64,000 bases of DNA from Cenococcum geophilum 1.58 (Eukaryota; Ascomycota; Dothideomycetes; Gloniales; Gloniaceae): assembly GCA_001692895.1 (NCBI GenBank), contig KV748182.1, positions 2,050,341-2,114,340 on the forward strand, given 5' to 3'. Made by a program: the position numbers and the translations under genes. The notes below the pieces were generated by a model. It saw only the letters and a list, made by a program, of their open reading frames with translations, searched no databases and was not told where the DNA came from. This document shows, one piece after another, positions 10,700 to 22,195 of the stretch (the first letter of the stretch is position 1; every line of letters starts with the position of its first letter).

Positions 10700-12300
10700 C
10701 TATAATACTATAGGCGCTGCTAAAAGCAGCATATCTATAAATTACCTTACTTTATACTTCTAAGGAACCTATAATAGTAAGACAATATTCCTTACTAGCT
10801 ACTATATTAAACCTAAAGAATAATCTAATACCTATACTTAACTTACAACGCTAATTAATCCTAGGAGAATCCAATTTATTAGCCCTAGCCTTAACCCCTA
10901 AAGAGATAGACACTAATAATATCTTATCTTTTATTAACTATATAACTACGGATAAGTAAATAGAAAAGCTATTATTTATTAAAATTAAAATATAAAACGC
11001 TAAGATATTTATAAAAATAGTAGTATAAAAACCTAATAAATACTATTGCCTTTTATAGAACTACTACCTAAAGCTTACATAAGCTAAAATATATACTGCT
11101 TAAGATCGCGATATTATCTAAGACCTATAGGCTTATAAAGCGCTCGCTAATAATACATATTAAGAAACTAAAGATAACCTCTATATGTCTAAACGCGACG
11201 TCTAATAGTTAAAGAAGGCTAAGATTATACTAATTACTATAGTTACCAAAAAAAGGTATAATTAAATACTTATAATCTTAGCTTAATAAGCATATTTATA
11301 ATAACGCTAGATACCTCTTTACTATATATAACGCCACCTAAGTCTTTACGCCCCTAGTAACTTTACCTACTTAACGCTTAATAAAGGGTTAGCGCTAAGC
11401 AGCTTTACCTAATAAGAACCTCTACTAAAGTAGCGATAATAAAAGCTATAATAATTAGACCTAAGCTGCCACTATAGGGTTTAATATACGCTATTTTAAT
11501 CCCCTAGTTTTTTAGGGAGACCGTAAGAAATATAGCTACTAAAAAATATAAATCTGCGAGAAACTAACTTAGAATACCTACATTTTTCCTATAAAAGACA
11601 CTAAAATTAGCTATATTATTAGGCAAATAAAGGGTATACTATTTAATAGACTCTTTGTCTAATAGGAGACTAGTAGCCCCTAAAAGTAATAGTCCTACTA
11701 AGAAGTCCTAAATAATCTTAACCTAATATACCGTAACTATAACCTACTAGCCACTAACTAAGCTAAATTATATACCCTAAAGATAAGCCCTATTAAATTA
11801 TTTAATAAGTTTTATATTAAATTTTAAAAATATACTAGAGCCCTTACCTAAAGATAATACTAAAGACTAGGAAAATCTCCTTAAAAAAGTTACTTATTAC
11901 CTTAGTTATGCAGCCGCTAGCTATAACTATAATAATATTTATAATATAGTAGTAGCCCTATAAAAGATTAAATAATAACTAAATTAGATTGCTATTACTA
12001 ACTTTTACCTAAATATCTCCCTATAGAAGCCCTTTAGACCTACTAAACCTATATATACTAAGCCACTAACGCCTACTACCTTAAATACCACTAGAGCTAA
12101 TATTAACCTCTTTATACTAACCTTTCTGTAAAAACTCCTAAATAGAGAGCGCGAGCTACTTTAAAAACTAGGATGCTGCTATAAATGCTATTAAAAAGGC
12201 TGCTATTATAATAGCCTAAACTACTTAATAGCTAGGTTTAGTAGCTGCTGCCTAATACCTAACTTAATACCCTAAATACTAAATATATTATTATATACTA
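10700..12300 (+). pseudogene. gag: Gypsy B1 gag remnant
   Basis: Lies between the 5' LTR and the protease, as gag does. A Cys-rich motif near 12174-12215 reads GCCYKCYQKGCYYNS, comparable to the zinc knuckle of nucleocapsid although not in perfect CCHC spacing. Upstream sequence has the long TAA/TAG-interrupted, Lys- and Asn-rich frames seen in RIP-mutated gag. Start codon and exact limits cannot be fixed. Confidence 0.6.
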
Positions 12301-12499
12301 CTACTATATAAAATAAAGACGCAGTAATAGCGGTAGAGTTAAATATAAAAGCGGAAAACGCTAAGTTCTAGCTCTAAGTTATAGGTTAAGACACCCTAAT
12401 AATAGAGGGATTTATATATTAGCTTACTTAATAGATAACTTAGTAAAAATAAATAAATAGAAATAAATAGTTTTACCTATAATAGGAACTACTACTAAA

Positions 12500-14239
12500 A
12501 AATAATATAAAAGCCGTTTTATAATTAATTATAGAGCTATTAATAAATTTATAGATACCTAATTTATATATACTTATAGCCTACTTACCTTGCCCCTTAC
12601 TAAAGCCCGCGCCTAATAACTTGCTAATAGCAGTTATACTATATAGAAGATTACCTATATAGTATAACTCTACCTAAATATAAACAGGCACTAGAAAGAA
12701 CTTTAGGCCTATATTATACTACTTACTAACTACTTTATTATCCTTATAATATAACCTTACTATTAACTAGAAGAAGAGAAAAGTAACCTTTAATTTTAAA
12801 TACTATAAAAAGACTTACCTAGGATATAGCCTAACCGCCTTTATTTACTCCCTAGGATATTAACCTAAGAAACCCCTTATTACCCTACCTATAACTAACT
12901 ACTACTATATAAGTGCTCTAGCCTTCTACTATATAGTATATAAGAAAGGCTAGACCGTTATTATAGCTTCCTAATTATAATTATATAAGCTTAATAAAGA
13001 ATAAAACTACGTCCTTTATAATAATAGAATAAATATAATTAACCTTTTAAAAAATAATGCCTTTACGGAACTTTATAGACTTTTACCTTTAGACTTTAAA
13101 AAGGTTATAAAGTTTAAAAAAGGACTTACTAATAAAAAACTCCATAAGCTTCTCCCTAAGAGGTATTATAACTTTACTAATATATACTTATAAAAGGGCG
13201 TAGATATACTCCCCCTATATTAACCTAATAACTATACTATTAATATTAAATAAGGAAAAATGCTACTTTATAAAAGACTCTACCTAATATTAAAAAATAA
13301 ACTTTTAGTTATAAAAAAGTATATTAACAAGCACCTTAATAAAGGATTTATTTGTCCCAGTATATTACTAGTAGCTACCCCTATTCTTCTTATTAAGAAG
13401 CTAAAAGGAGGTATTTAATTCTATATTAACTATAGAGGACTTAACGCTATTATAATTAAAAACTAATACCTAGTACCGCTTATACGTAAGACCCTTAAGC
13501 GGCTTAGTTAAGCCAAAATCTATACTAAGCTNNANATTATNNCNGCCTTTAACTANCTCTAAATANANAAAGGTAATAAATAGAAAACTGTATTTATATT
13601 ACGCTTTAGCCAATTTAAATATACTATTATACCCTTTAGTGTATATAACGGCCTAGGCACCTTCTAATACTATATTAATAACGCCTTATAGGACTACCTT
13701 AATAATTTCTGCTCTACGTATCTAGATAATATACTTATTTATAGTAATAACCCTTTTAAGTATACTAAATATATTTAAAAGGTCCTATAACGCCTTAAGA
13801 ACGTAGGACTTTATATTAATTTAAAAAATATATATATAATTTTAGTTATAGAAGTAAAATACCTTAAACTAATTATTACTACTAAGGGTATCTATATAGA
13901 CCCTAAAAAGGTATATATAATTACTAAATAGTAAGCCCCTAACTGTATTAAGGATGTATAAGCCTTTCTTAGTTTTACTAACTTCTATTAGAAATTTATA
14001 TATAACTTCTTAGACGTAGTAGTATTAGTTATAGTAATAATATAAATAAATGGCCTTTTTATAAAAGGAAAAAAACGCACCTATGCTTTACCTAGACGTT
14101 TAAATATAAGAAGGCGTTCTAAGACCTTAAAAATGCCTTTACTAAAGCACCTATTCTAGCTTACTTTATACTAGGATAATAACTCTATCTTAAAACTAAC
14201 TCCTTAGACTACGCTAATATAGGTATTTTTCCTAAATAG
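12500..14239 (+). pseudogene. pol: Gypsy B1 pol, first part: protease and reverse transcriptase
   Basis: The protease region starts near 12515, with KFIDTQF and downstream SLLTLPLTKARA as in retropepsins of fungal Gypsy elements (the Asp-Ser-Gly core is RIP-altered). Reverse transcriptase spans about 13370-14010: PILLIKKLKGG, then FYINYRGLNAI, then the catalytic box read as YLDN in place of YLDD near 13720-13735, then NVGLYINLKN. Ambiguous bases interrupt it near 13532-13568. The frame continues into RNase H until A1 interrupts at 14239, with target duplication AATAG on both sides of A1. Confidence 0.8.
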
Positions 14240-14665
14240 TGTTACGGACGCTTTAAGTACAATGTTATAACTACTTGGAGAAGAGACGGAAGAAGCTAGT
14301 TAGTTAATTTAGGCACAGTCCAGAATGGAGCCGGTAGAACCATATAACGAGGAATAATAAGCGAGTCACATAATGGTTAAACGTATTGGCTGCGTTAAAC
14401 ATAAGGGACGTTACGTTTAATACAGATAAGACGTACATTACGTATAAGAAGGATTTCATAGGAGTACGGTTGTGTATTTAAGGACCCTTAGTCCCTACCT
14501 AGATAGTTTCTTCCTTATAGTGATTTTTAGAATATAATTAGAGTTAATCTGTTAAGCAACCACTCCACTAGTTATTATTACGTTGTTAACTTTTATACTT
14601 ACATTTTCTATACACCTAGCCTATTAACGAACCCATTATAGTTCTTGCTATAAGGTTCCGTTACA
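14240..14665 (+). repeat. 5' LTR of A1
   Basis: 426 bp from TGTTACGGACGC to CCGTTACA, near-identical to 21770-22195 apart from transitions. It ends right before the presumed primer-binding region, which begins CAATTACTACC. Confidence 0.93.
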
Positions 14666-14709
14666 CAATTACTACCTAGTTATAGTATTAATATAAAAAG
14701 TTAAACAAC

Positions 14710-17700
14710 ATGCCACTAAAAGCAGCCACTATAACGCCATTAACGGCAGCAACTACTTTAAGGACAGGAGGTGATACCAGTATAGTGAATACTGACTTAT
14801 AGCAACCTATGACGGTTAGATAGCTATAGGAAATAGTTAACTAGCTAATAGCTAATAATATAGTGTTAGAAGAAAGACTTAATGGGATAGGAGCAGTAAA
14901 AATTAAGCTACTATTAATTAAGAGATTTATAGGAGAGAGGTTAAAGCTTAAAGGATTCCTTATATAAATGCACTTTAAGGTCTTATAGGAAGGAGTAAAG
15001 TTACCTATACCTGTGGATTGGATAGCCTACATAGGACTATTCTTATTAGGAAAAGCATTTAAGTGGTTTAAATCTTACCTTACGGAGATATAGGCAAATA
15101 AAATAACGACCACTAACTAAGACGTGCGATTTATGTTCTTAAGTTAGGAAGGATTTATAGAATAACTAATATAGATATTTGGAAACCTGGAAGAAATAAC
15201 TATAGCGGAAAGAAAACTCTAGAACCTTATGTAATAAACTTTAGTAATTAAGTATATAATACAGTTCTAGACACTAGCAATATAAGTAGAGTAGAATAAT
15301 AGGGCGCTTATAGCACAGTATAAATAGGGACTTAAGGCTAAAGTCTAGGACGTAATTATCCTAATAGAAGATACGGATACCCTAAGGGAACTAATAGATT
15401 AGTTAATTAAGATTAATAATTAGATCTACTAAAGGGAACAGGCTAAGAAAGGCTAGGATAGAGTTCTATAGTTATATAAGGCGTAGAGTACGCAACGATA
15501 AAAGCTAAGTTAAAAACTATAGTATAGCGCAGAGCTAATAGACCTAAGTGGTACTAAAGAAGCCTATAAGAGATGGAGCAAACTATAGAAACCTAGAGGA
15601 TAAGAATTAAGTAATTAAAGGTCTAAGGAGCAGAGGCCGAATCAGGGATCTTAATAGTAGAAGATATTTAGGCGGACTCTATAATAAGAGAAATAGTTTA
15701 AAAAAGGAGCTTATATAAATTATAGAAAATAGGGTTATTACGTTAGAGACTATAGAAGTGGGTAGAGTTACTATATAGTAAAGAGTATAAGACTAGCAGA
15801 CAATATATATATATAAAGGGATAATAATGTGCTATAAGGAACAAAAGAATGTTTAATTAAAAGTTTTACGTTTTATTATAATAACGCATACCGAATTTAT
15901 AAGGACGCTAAGTATAGCGTAAGCTATTAGCTATAAGAGCTAGTATCTATAGGATATAGAGGAACTAATAAACTAGTTCGCAGATTAGATATTAAGAATA
16001 ATGAATTTAACCTAGGCGAAACGTTTCGTAATAATAAGGCAATAAGGGCCGCTTACTAGGAGCGAGTAGACCTTAGAGATGTTATACTAGAGGTAGAGGA
16101 TAATTCTATTATAGAATAAGGAATATTAGTAGGGATTGAAACCCCACTAGACGCAATGTTTATCGCTTCGCGAGATGTAAGAGAAGTAGGATAGTAAACT
16201 ACTTCGGCACTCGATAAAGGCAAAAGGCCAAAGGCTTAAGATTCTTAAGATGAGATAAGAGATAACTAAGATTCTTAAGATAAGATAAGGTAAGCTTAAG
16301 GACCTATAACGGATAGAAACCGATAGAGTAGAGTAGTAGCTTAGTTTAAAGATATACGAATGAGCTTGGGATAAGAATTCCTAATAGTATAAGATTTTTA
16401 AGATAAGATGAGTAAGATCTAGGACTCTTAAGACGAGATAAGGACACTAGTTAAGCCTAGTTAGACTAAGGTAGGGGCTAAGCTTAAGTTAGAAGTAAGC
16501 TTAGGATTAAAGAATCTAAGGGGTTAAGAATTCGGGGTATAAATTAGGACACCTATAGATAAGAGGCTAGGAGCTTCTTTATAGATTAGAGAATCTATAG
16601 TATAAATAGTAAACAGACTGGGAAACAGATACATGGACCTAGAAGACTTACTAAGGGAGTATAGCGTTTAGCCTAAAGATTAAAGAGTTAATACTAAGAT
16701 TAAGAAGTAAGATAACTTTAAGGATTAGAGCGTAAGGCGTAAACTAAAAGAAATTATAAAAGAGTTTAGACAAAGAATTATTGCATAGCAAGAACAGAAA
16801 CTAGATAAAAGATCTAGTATATTGGGATATATAAAGGACAGAGCACTAGTACAAAGAATTACTAATAGGCTGAGAGCAGGTATACTAAGAGCTAAGTAGC
16901 TTACCAAACTAAAATAAGAAGAGGATCTAGGGATTCCTACTAGGTTTGAGGAACGATATACTAAAGGCTGTTATAACGTAGTAATAAAGAGATACTTCCT
17001 TATAGACAGACCGTATACACTCCAGCAGCTGTACTAAAAGTAGTATAAACAACGATACAGTAATGAGTGGGAAGATTTCTATATATAGTTAAATAAAAAA
17101 GTTATCTAGGACCACCTAATTATAGAGAAGGCTATAATGTATATTAAAGGAGCCTTAATTATAACGTTAAAGGATCTAGAGGAATGTTTAGAGGACTAGA
17201 GAAGTAAGAGACGCATCTTAGTACCTGCAAATAAAGTTATAACGTTTAGATTAGTATAATAAAGGTTTAAACTTAGGGATAAAGACGAGTTAAGAGTTAA
17301 CCTAAAGTACCTAGTATACTATATAATATTATAGATTGCGTATGTAGACGATATATGCGAAATATATAAGAATCTAAAAGAAAAGAATCGGAAATACCCT
17401 ATAAGGATATACTGGATAATGGACAAGTAATAGTATAGGAATGCCAAATATATATATAGATGGCATCTAATAGAGGTCTAAGAGAAAGGAAGTTTAGTAC
17501 TTTAACTAGAAAGATTCCTTACGGAAGAATGCTTAAATGGACAATAGTAGTGGGAATGCCTAGAAAATACGTGTCTATAGTATATTAAAGATAAAAAGCG
17601 AACTAGGCATTAGCTAAAGAACGAGCTAAGTGTACTAGGATTAAGCAGCTAATAGTTAGGAAAAGTAGAGGCCCATGGGACTAGAGGGAGCTAGTAGTAG

Positions 17701-17750
17701 AGCCTTAGACCCTTAAAGAAATTTAAGGACGATACCTAAATTTATAAATT
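14710..17750 (+). pseudogene. gag: A1 gag with large region between zinc knuckle and protease
   Basis: Starts at ATG 14710 (MPLKAATITPLTAATT...). The capsid-like core covers about 14890-15330 and contains KLKGFLIQMHFKVL and LLGKAFKWFKSYLTEIQ, the usual retrotransposon gag segment. The zinc knuckle at 15709-15756 reads YINYRKQGYYVRDY: every Cys and His of the C-x2-C-x4-H-x4-C motif is now Tyr by RIP. The same frame then continues for about 670 residues before the protease, far longer than a typical Gypsy linker. It has repeats of DSQDEIR/DSQDKIR near 16240-16445 and a Cys/His cluster near 17490-17610 (CLENTC, then RTRH). That region is conserved in A2, A3 and A4. Confidence 0.8.
16235..16450 (+). 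repeat. Short direct repeats inside A1 gag
   Basis: GATTCTTAAGAT-(G/A)AGATAAG and variants recur about five times (near 16240, 16268, 16395 and 16425), encoding DSQDEIR-like repeats. The same array is present in A3 (from about 50932) and A4 (from about 60066). Confidence 0.75.
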
Positions 17751-17754
17751 AATT

Positions 17755-20700
17755 GGTAAGATTAGCAGTTTAAAGCGCTAATAGATAGTGGAGTAATGCG
17801 AAACCATATCTTACTAGCAGTAGTTAAGAAAATGGGACTACCTTATAGATAAAGGGAGCAACCTTACCTATTAGTTATAATTTTAGGAGATCTAATAACC
17901 TATAGAGGAGGGATTATTAATCTTAAAACAGGACCTATTTAGATAACTATTAAAGGAAGATAAATCAAGATGTCTTTTAATATCCTACTATTAGGACAGG
18001 ACGAGGTAGTATTAGGTATGCCTTAGTTATAGGAATACAATCTAAGGATTAATTGGATTACAGGTTAGGTTAATATTAGAAATACTTAATGCTATAAGAT
18101 ATAATAATAAGCTAAGATAGTATAGTACTAAGTGGGAGCAACCTATAAAGAAACAGAAAAAGGACTAAGCTATATACTAAAAAGATACTATAAATATGGT
18201 AAGAAACTATAGTTACCGGAAAGTAAAAAGCTGTTAGAATATATAGCATAGGACTATAAAATAGAATTAGAACTAGGAATAAGTCTAAGATTCTTTCTAA
18301 TCTATAAGCTTACTAAAGAAGAAGGTAGAGTGTTAAAAGAGTTTATCCAGGAAAATCTATAAAAGAGATATATTAGACTATCGCAGTCATTAGCGGGTTA
18401 TCTAGTACTATTTATACCAAAGAAGAATGGTAAACTAAGGCTATGTATTAACTATAGATAGCTAAATAGCATTACTAGGAAGGATAGGTATCCTTTACCC
18501 TTAATTAGCGAAATTTAAGATAGGATAGGTAATGCGCAAATCTTTACAAAGATAGATCTGAGATAGGCGTACTATTAGATTAGGATTAAGGAAGGCGACA
18601 AATAGAAGGTAGCCTTTAGGTTAAAGGAAGGACTATATAAACTATTAGTTATATAATTCGGACTTATAAACGCACTAGTAACATTCTAAAAGCGTATTAA
18701 TAATGTGTTAGGAGAATACTTAGATGAATTTATTATGGTATATCTTAACGATATTATTATCTACTTAATAACTAAGGAAGAACACGGAGAACACGTTAAA
18801 TGGGTCTTAAAGAAACTATAAGAAGAATAGATACTAGTAGTAATTAAGAAATACGAGTTCTTTACTAGGAAGACCGATTTTATTAGATTTATTATTAAAC
18901 TAGGCTAACTTAGTATAGATCTAAAGAAGATTAAGGCTATAGTGAATTAGCAGGAACTAGAGAACGTTATATAGTTAAGATTATTTTTAGGGTTTTGCAA
19001 TTACTGCAAAAGGTTTATAGCGTAATAGTTAAAGGATATTAAGCTATTTACGCGGTTAATAAAGAAAGAAGAACTATAGATATAGGGGGAGGAGCAAAGA
19101 GAACTTTTTAAAAAGGTTAAAAAGTTGTTTACCTAGGAGCTAGTTCTTAAGATTTATTAACTAGGACTAGAGACGGTTGTAAAAACAAATGTATTAGACT
19201 ATATACTAGGGGTATGCTTTATATAAAGGCATTAAGATAGATAGCACCCAGTAGCATACTATAGTCGGAAGATAATACTACCGGAGTTAAACTATAACAT
19301 CTATAATAAGGAGTTATTAGGTATAGTTGCAGTATTAAAGAAATAGAAAGTATTCTTGCAAGGTATAAAGAAACTATTTATAGTTAAGACGGATTATAAG
19401 AACCTAATAGGATTCCTAATAATAAAGGAACTCAACTAAAGACAGGTTAGATAGGTAGAGATGCTTACGGAATACTATTTTGAGATTTAGTATACTAAAG
19501 GTATAGATAATACGCGGGCAGATGCTCTAAGCCGTAAAGCTGAACTATAAAATAAGGAAAAGCTATTAGGGGCTTTATTGCAAAAAGATATAGACGGATT
19601 AATTAGGTATAATTATCCGAAAATTGCAGCAATTTAAGAAAATAAAGAACTAGAGAAAGTCTATAAGATACTAGAAAGATTTTAGGTATAAAGAATTCTA
19701 GAAGTATAGCTAGAAGATCTATAGACGGATATATACAAAAATCGGGAAGTAAAGTATATTTTAAGAAGCATAGCAGAGTAGTTTATGGAGGACTTCTATA
19801 AGGGACTAACCTAAGGATATAATGGAGCTATGGGCTTAGTGTTAAGATTCTAGGAGGAGTATATTATTAATAAAATTTAGAGGATAGCTAGAAAGGTTAT
19901 AAAAGAATGTTTAGATTACTAAAGGAATAAACTGACGAGGTATAAGCTATATGGAGGGCTATAACCTATTAAAATACCAGAGAGACTATAGGAGGTTATA
20001 TTATGGGACTTTATTATTAAGTTACTAAAATTAAAAGANCCTATTACCGGANAANATTATAACGNNATNTTAGTAATAGTAGATAAGCTTATAAAGTGGG
20101 GATACTTTATAGCATGTATAGAAGAAATCTTAGCGGAAGATATCGCTAGAATCTATATTAAGGAAGTGTTTATAAGATATAGAGCACTAAGTAAGATTAT
20201 ATTAGATAGAGATTTAAGATTTATAGTAGTATTCTAGGAAGTGTTCTTAGCGGAGTAAGGAGTTTAAGTAGCAACTTCTACTATATATTATCCGTAGACA
20301 GATAGTTAGACGGAAAGATTAAATTAGACACTAAAGTAGTACCTAAGGCATTATGTTAATTATATATAGAATAATTGGGTATTGCTATTACCAGTTATAT
20401 AGTTCGCATATAATGCAACACCTTAAGAAGGGATAGGTATATTACTATTTAAGGCAAATTATAAATATAAGCTGAGAATATTACTAATACTACGGTAAGT
20501 AAAGAAAATAAGTAGTATAGCTAAAGAGAGAATAAAGACATTAATAAATCTTTATATAGACCTTATAGAATTAGTAAAGAAAGTATAAGAGAGAATAAAA
20601 AGATACTATAATGCTAAGAGATCTAAGGGACTAGATCTTAAGGAGGGAGATAAAGTATAGCTACTATATAAAATTTTTAAGAGTTAACGACTAAGTAAGA

Positions 20701-21769
20701 AATTAGACTATATTAGACTAGGACCTTTTAAAATTATATAGAGGATTTTACTAGTTACATTTAAGTTAAACCTACTAGCTAAAATAAAGATCTACCCTAT
20801 ATAGTATATTATAATGCTAGAGCTAGTATATAGGAATATTAAGCTACCGGTCTATAAAGCAGATATATATAGAGGATAAGAAAAAGACAAATAGTAAGTT
20901 TTAAAGATCGTTAATTATAAGGATATTAACAACGAAATATAGTACGAGGTTAAGTAGATAGGCTATACTAAGACTACCTAGAAGCTACTAGAAAATTTAA
21001 AAAACGCTATAGGAAAGGTACAGGAGTATTAAAAGAGATTAGGTTAGGTAGTATTAATAAAAAAGGATTGCTAAAGAATAAGTTACCTAAGGGGGACCTA
21101 AGAAGAGTAGTTGCCGAACTACTTAGACCTATTTCCTTCTCTATTAGAAGAGAATCCGTTCTTTTATTACCTAGTTCTTAAAGGCCTTATTAAATAAGTT
21201 TCTACTTCTTTAAATAAACTTTCTTATAGATATATTTTAAACGCTAAAGATAAGTATAAGCTAAATATTAAGCTTTAAGGACATATATAGACTCTTTTAA
21301 GGTATACTAAACCTTAAGCAGTATAGAGGCCAGCTTACTATTAAGTTTCGCAGCAGTAGATTAAACATAAAACCCTAAGATAAATTAATTAGGGAACTAG
21401 ACGACTATTAAGAGTAATAGGTCGCGCATATTTAGTATTAAATATAAAATAAACGTTATATAATAAACGTATATTAGCACGAGTGCATTTAGAATAAGAG
21501 GAAGGTTAGTAACTAAAAGGACTCGCGATTATAACGTAACTTAACCCCTCTTTCGCACAACAAGAGTAAGGGATTGCTATTACTTTACCTAGTAATAGTA
21601 TTAAGGAGACGGTACGAAGGCGACGCTTAACCTAAAAAAGAGAAGAAATTGCTTTAGGTATAATAAGTAACAATATTAACCAAATTAATTAAACGGATAT
21701 TATACCTCTAGTAAATAACTTAGAGATGTTTTAAATCTTTAAGGACGAAGATAAAGAGGAGGGAGATAG
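17755..21769 (+). pseudogene. pol: A1 pol: protease, RT, RNase H, integrase, chromodomain and novel tail
   Basis: All in one frame, -1 relative to gag. Protease: ALIDSGVMRNHI at 17775, later VLGMPQL. Reverse transcriptase about 18330-19010: [23 protein letters not shown], catalytic YLDD seen as YLND near 18738-18750 (Asp to Asn by RIP). RNase H about 19130-19550, ending NTRADALSRKAEL. Integrase about 19600-20480 with VDKLIKWGYF, SKIILDRDLRF and IYYPQTDSQTERLN; ambiguous bases near 20039-20068. Chromodomain about 20905-21030 (YEVKQIGYTKTTQ). The frame then runs on for about 240 residues to and through the polypurine tract. Many RIP stops. Confidence 0.9.
21060..21769 (+). other. A1 pol C-terminal extension beyond the chromodomain
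   Basis: In frame with the chromodomain. It has recognisable blocks shared with A3 and A2: NYLDLFPSLLEENPFF, NKLSYRYILNAKD, KTLRQINQGTRRLLRVI, LEQEEGQQLKGLAI and EEIALGIISNN ... IIPLVNNLE. Predicted soluble, charged and without membrane segments, so it is not an envelope. The purine run AAAGAGGAGGGAGATAG before 21770 doubles as polypurine tract and coding sequence. Function unknown. Confidence 0.75.
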
Positions 21770-22195
21770 TGTTACGGACGCTTTAAGTACAATATTATAA
21801 CTACTTAGAGAAGAGACAGAAGAAGCTAGTTAGTTAATTTAGGCACGGTCTAGAATAGAGCCGGTAGAACTATATAATGAGAAATAGTAAGCGAGTTACA
21901 TAATAGTTAAACGTATTAACTGCGTTAAATGTAAGGGATATTACGTTTAATATAGATAAGACGTATATTATATATAAGAAGGATTTTATAGGAGTACGGT
22001 TGTGTATTTAAGGACCCTTAGTCCCTACCTAGATAGTTCCTTCCTTATAGTAATTCTTAGAATATAATTAGAGTTAATCTATTGGGCAACCACTCCACCA
22101 GTTGTTATTACGTTGTTGACTTTTGTACTTGCATTTCCTACACACCTAGCCCATTAATGAACCTATCGTAGTTCTTGCTATAAGGTTCCGTTATA
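21770..22195 (+). repeat. 3' LTR of A1
   Basis: 426 bp, partner of 14240-14665, ending CCGTTATA (CCGTTACA in the other LTR). Followed by the target duplication AATAG. Confidence 0.93.

Larger units (their letters stand above)
14240..22195 (+). mobile_element. Ty3/Gypsy element A1, complete, nested in B1
   Basis: 7956 bp with two 426-bp LTRs and the 5-bp target duplication AATAG (14235-14239 and 22196-22200). Inside: gag with a long extra region, protease, reverse transcriptase, RNase H, integrase, chromodomain and a C-terminal pol extension. gag lies in one frame and pol in the frame one base back, so a -1 shift between them is implied. Less mutated than B1 in places but full of RIP stops. 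Confidence 0.92.

Noticed and set aside
21060-21769. Antisense ORF (envelope-like) between pol and 3' LTR
   Set aside because: The minus-strand reading is hydrophobic only because of base composition; the plus-strand reading continues the pol frame and is the one conserved between A copies.
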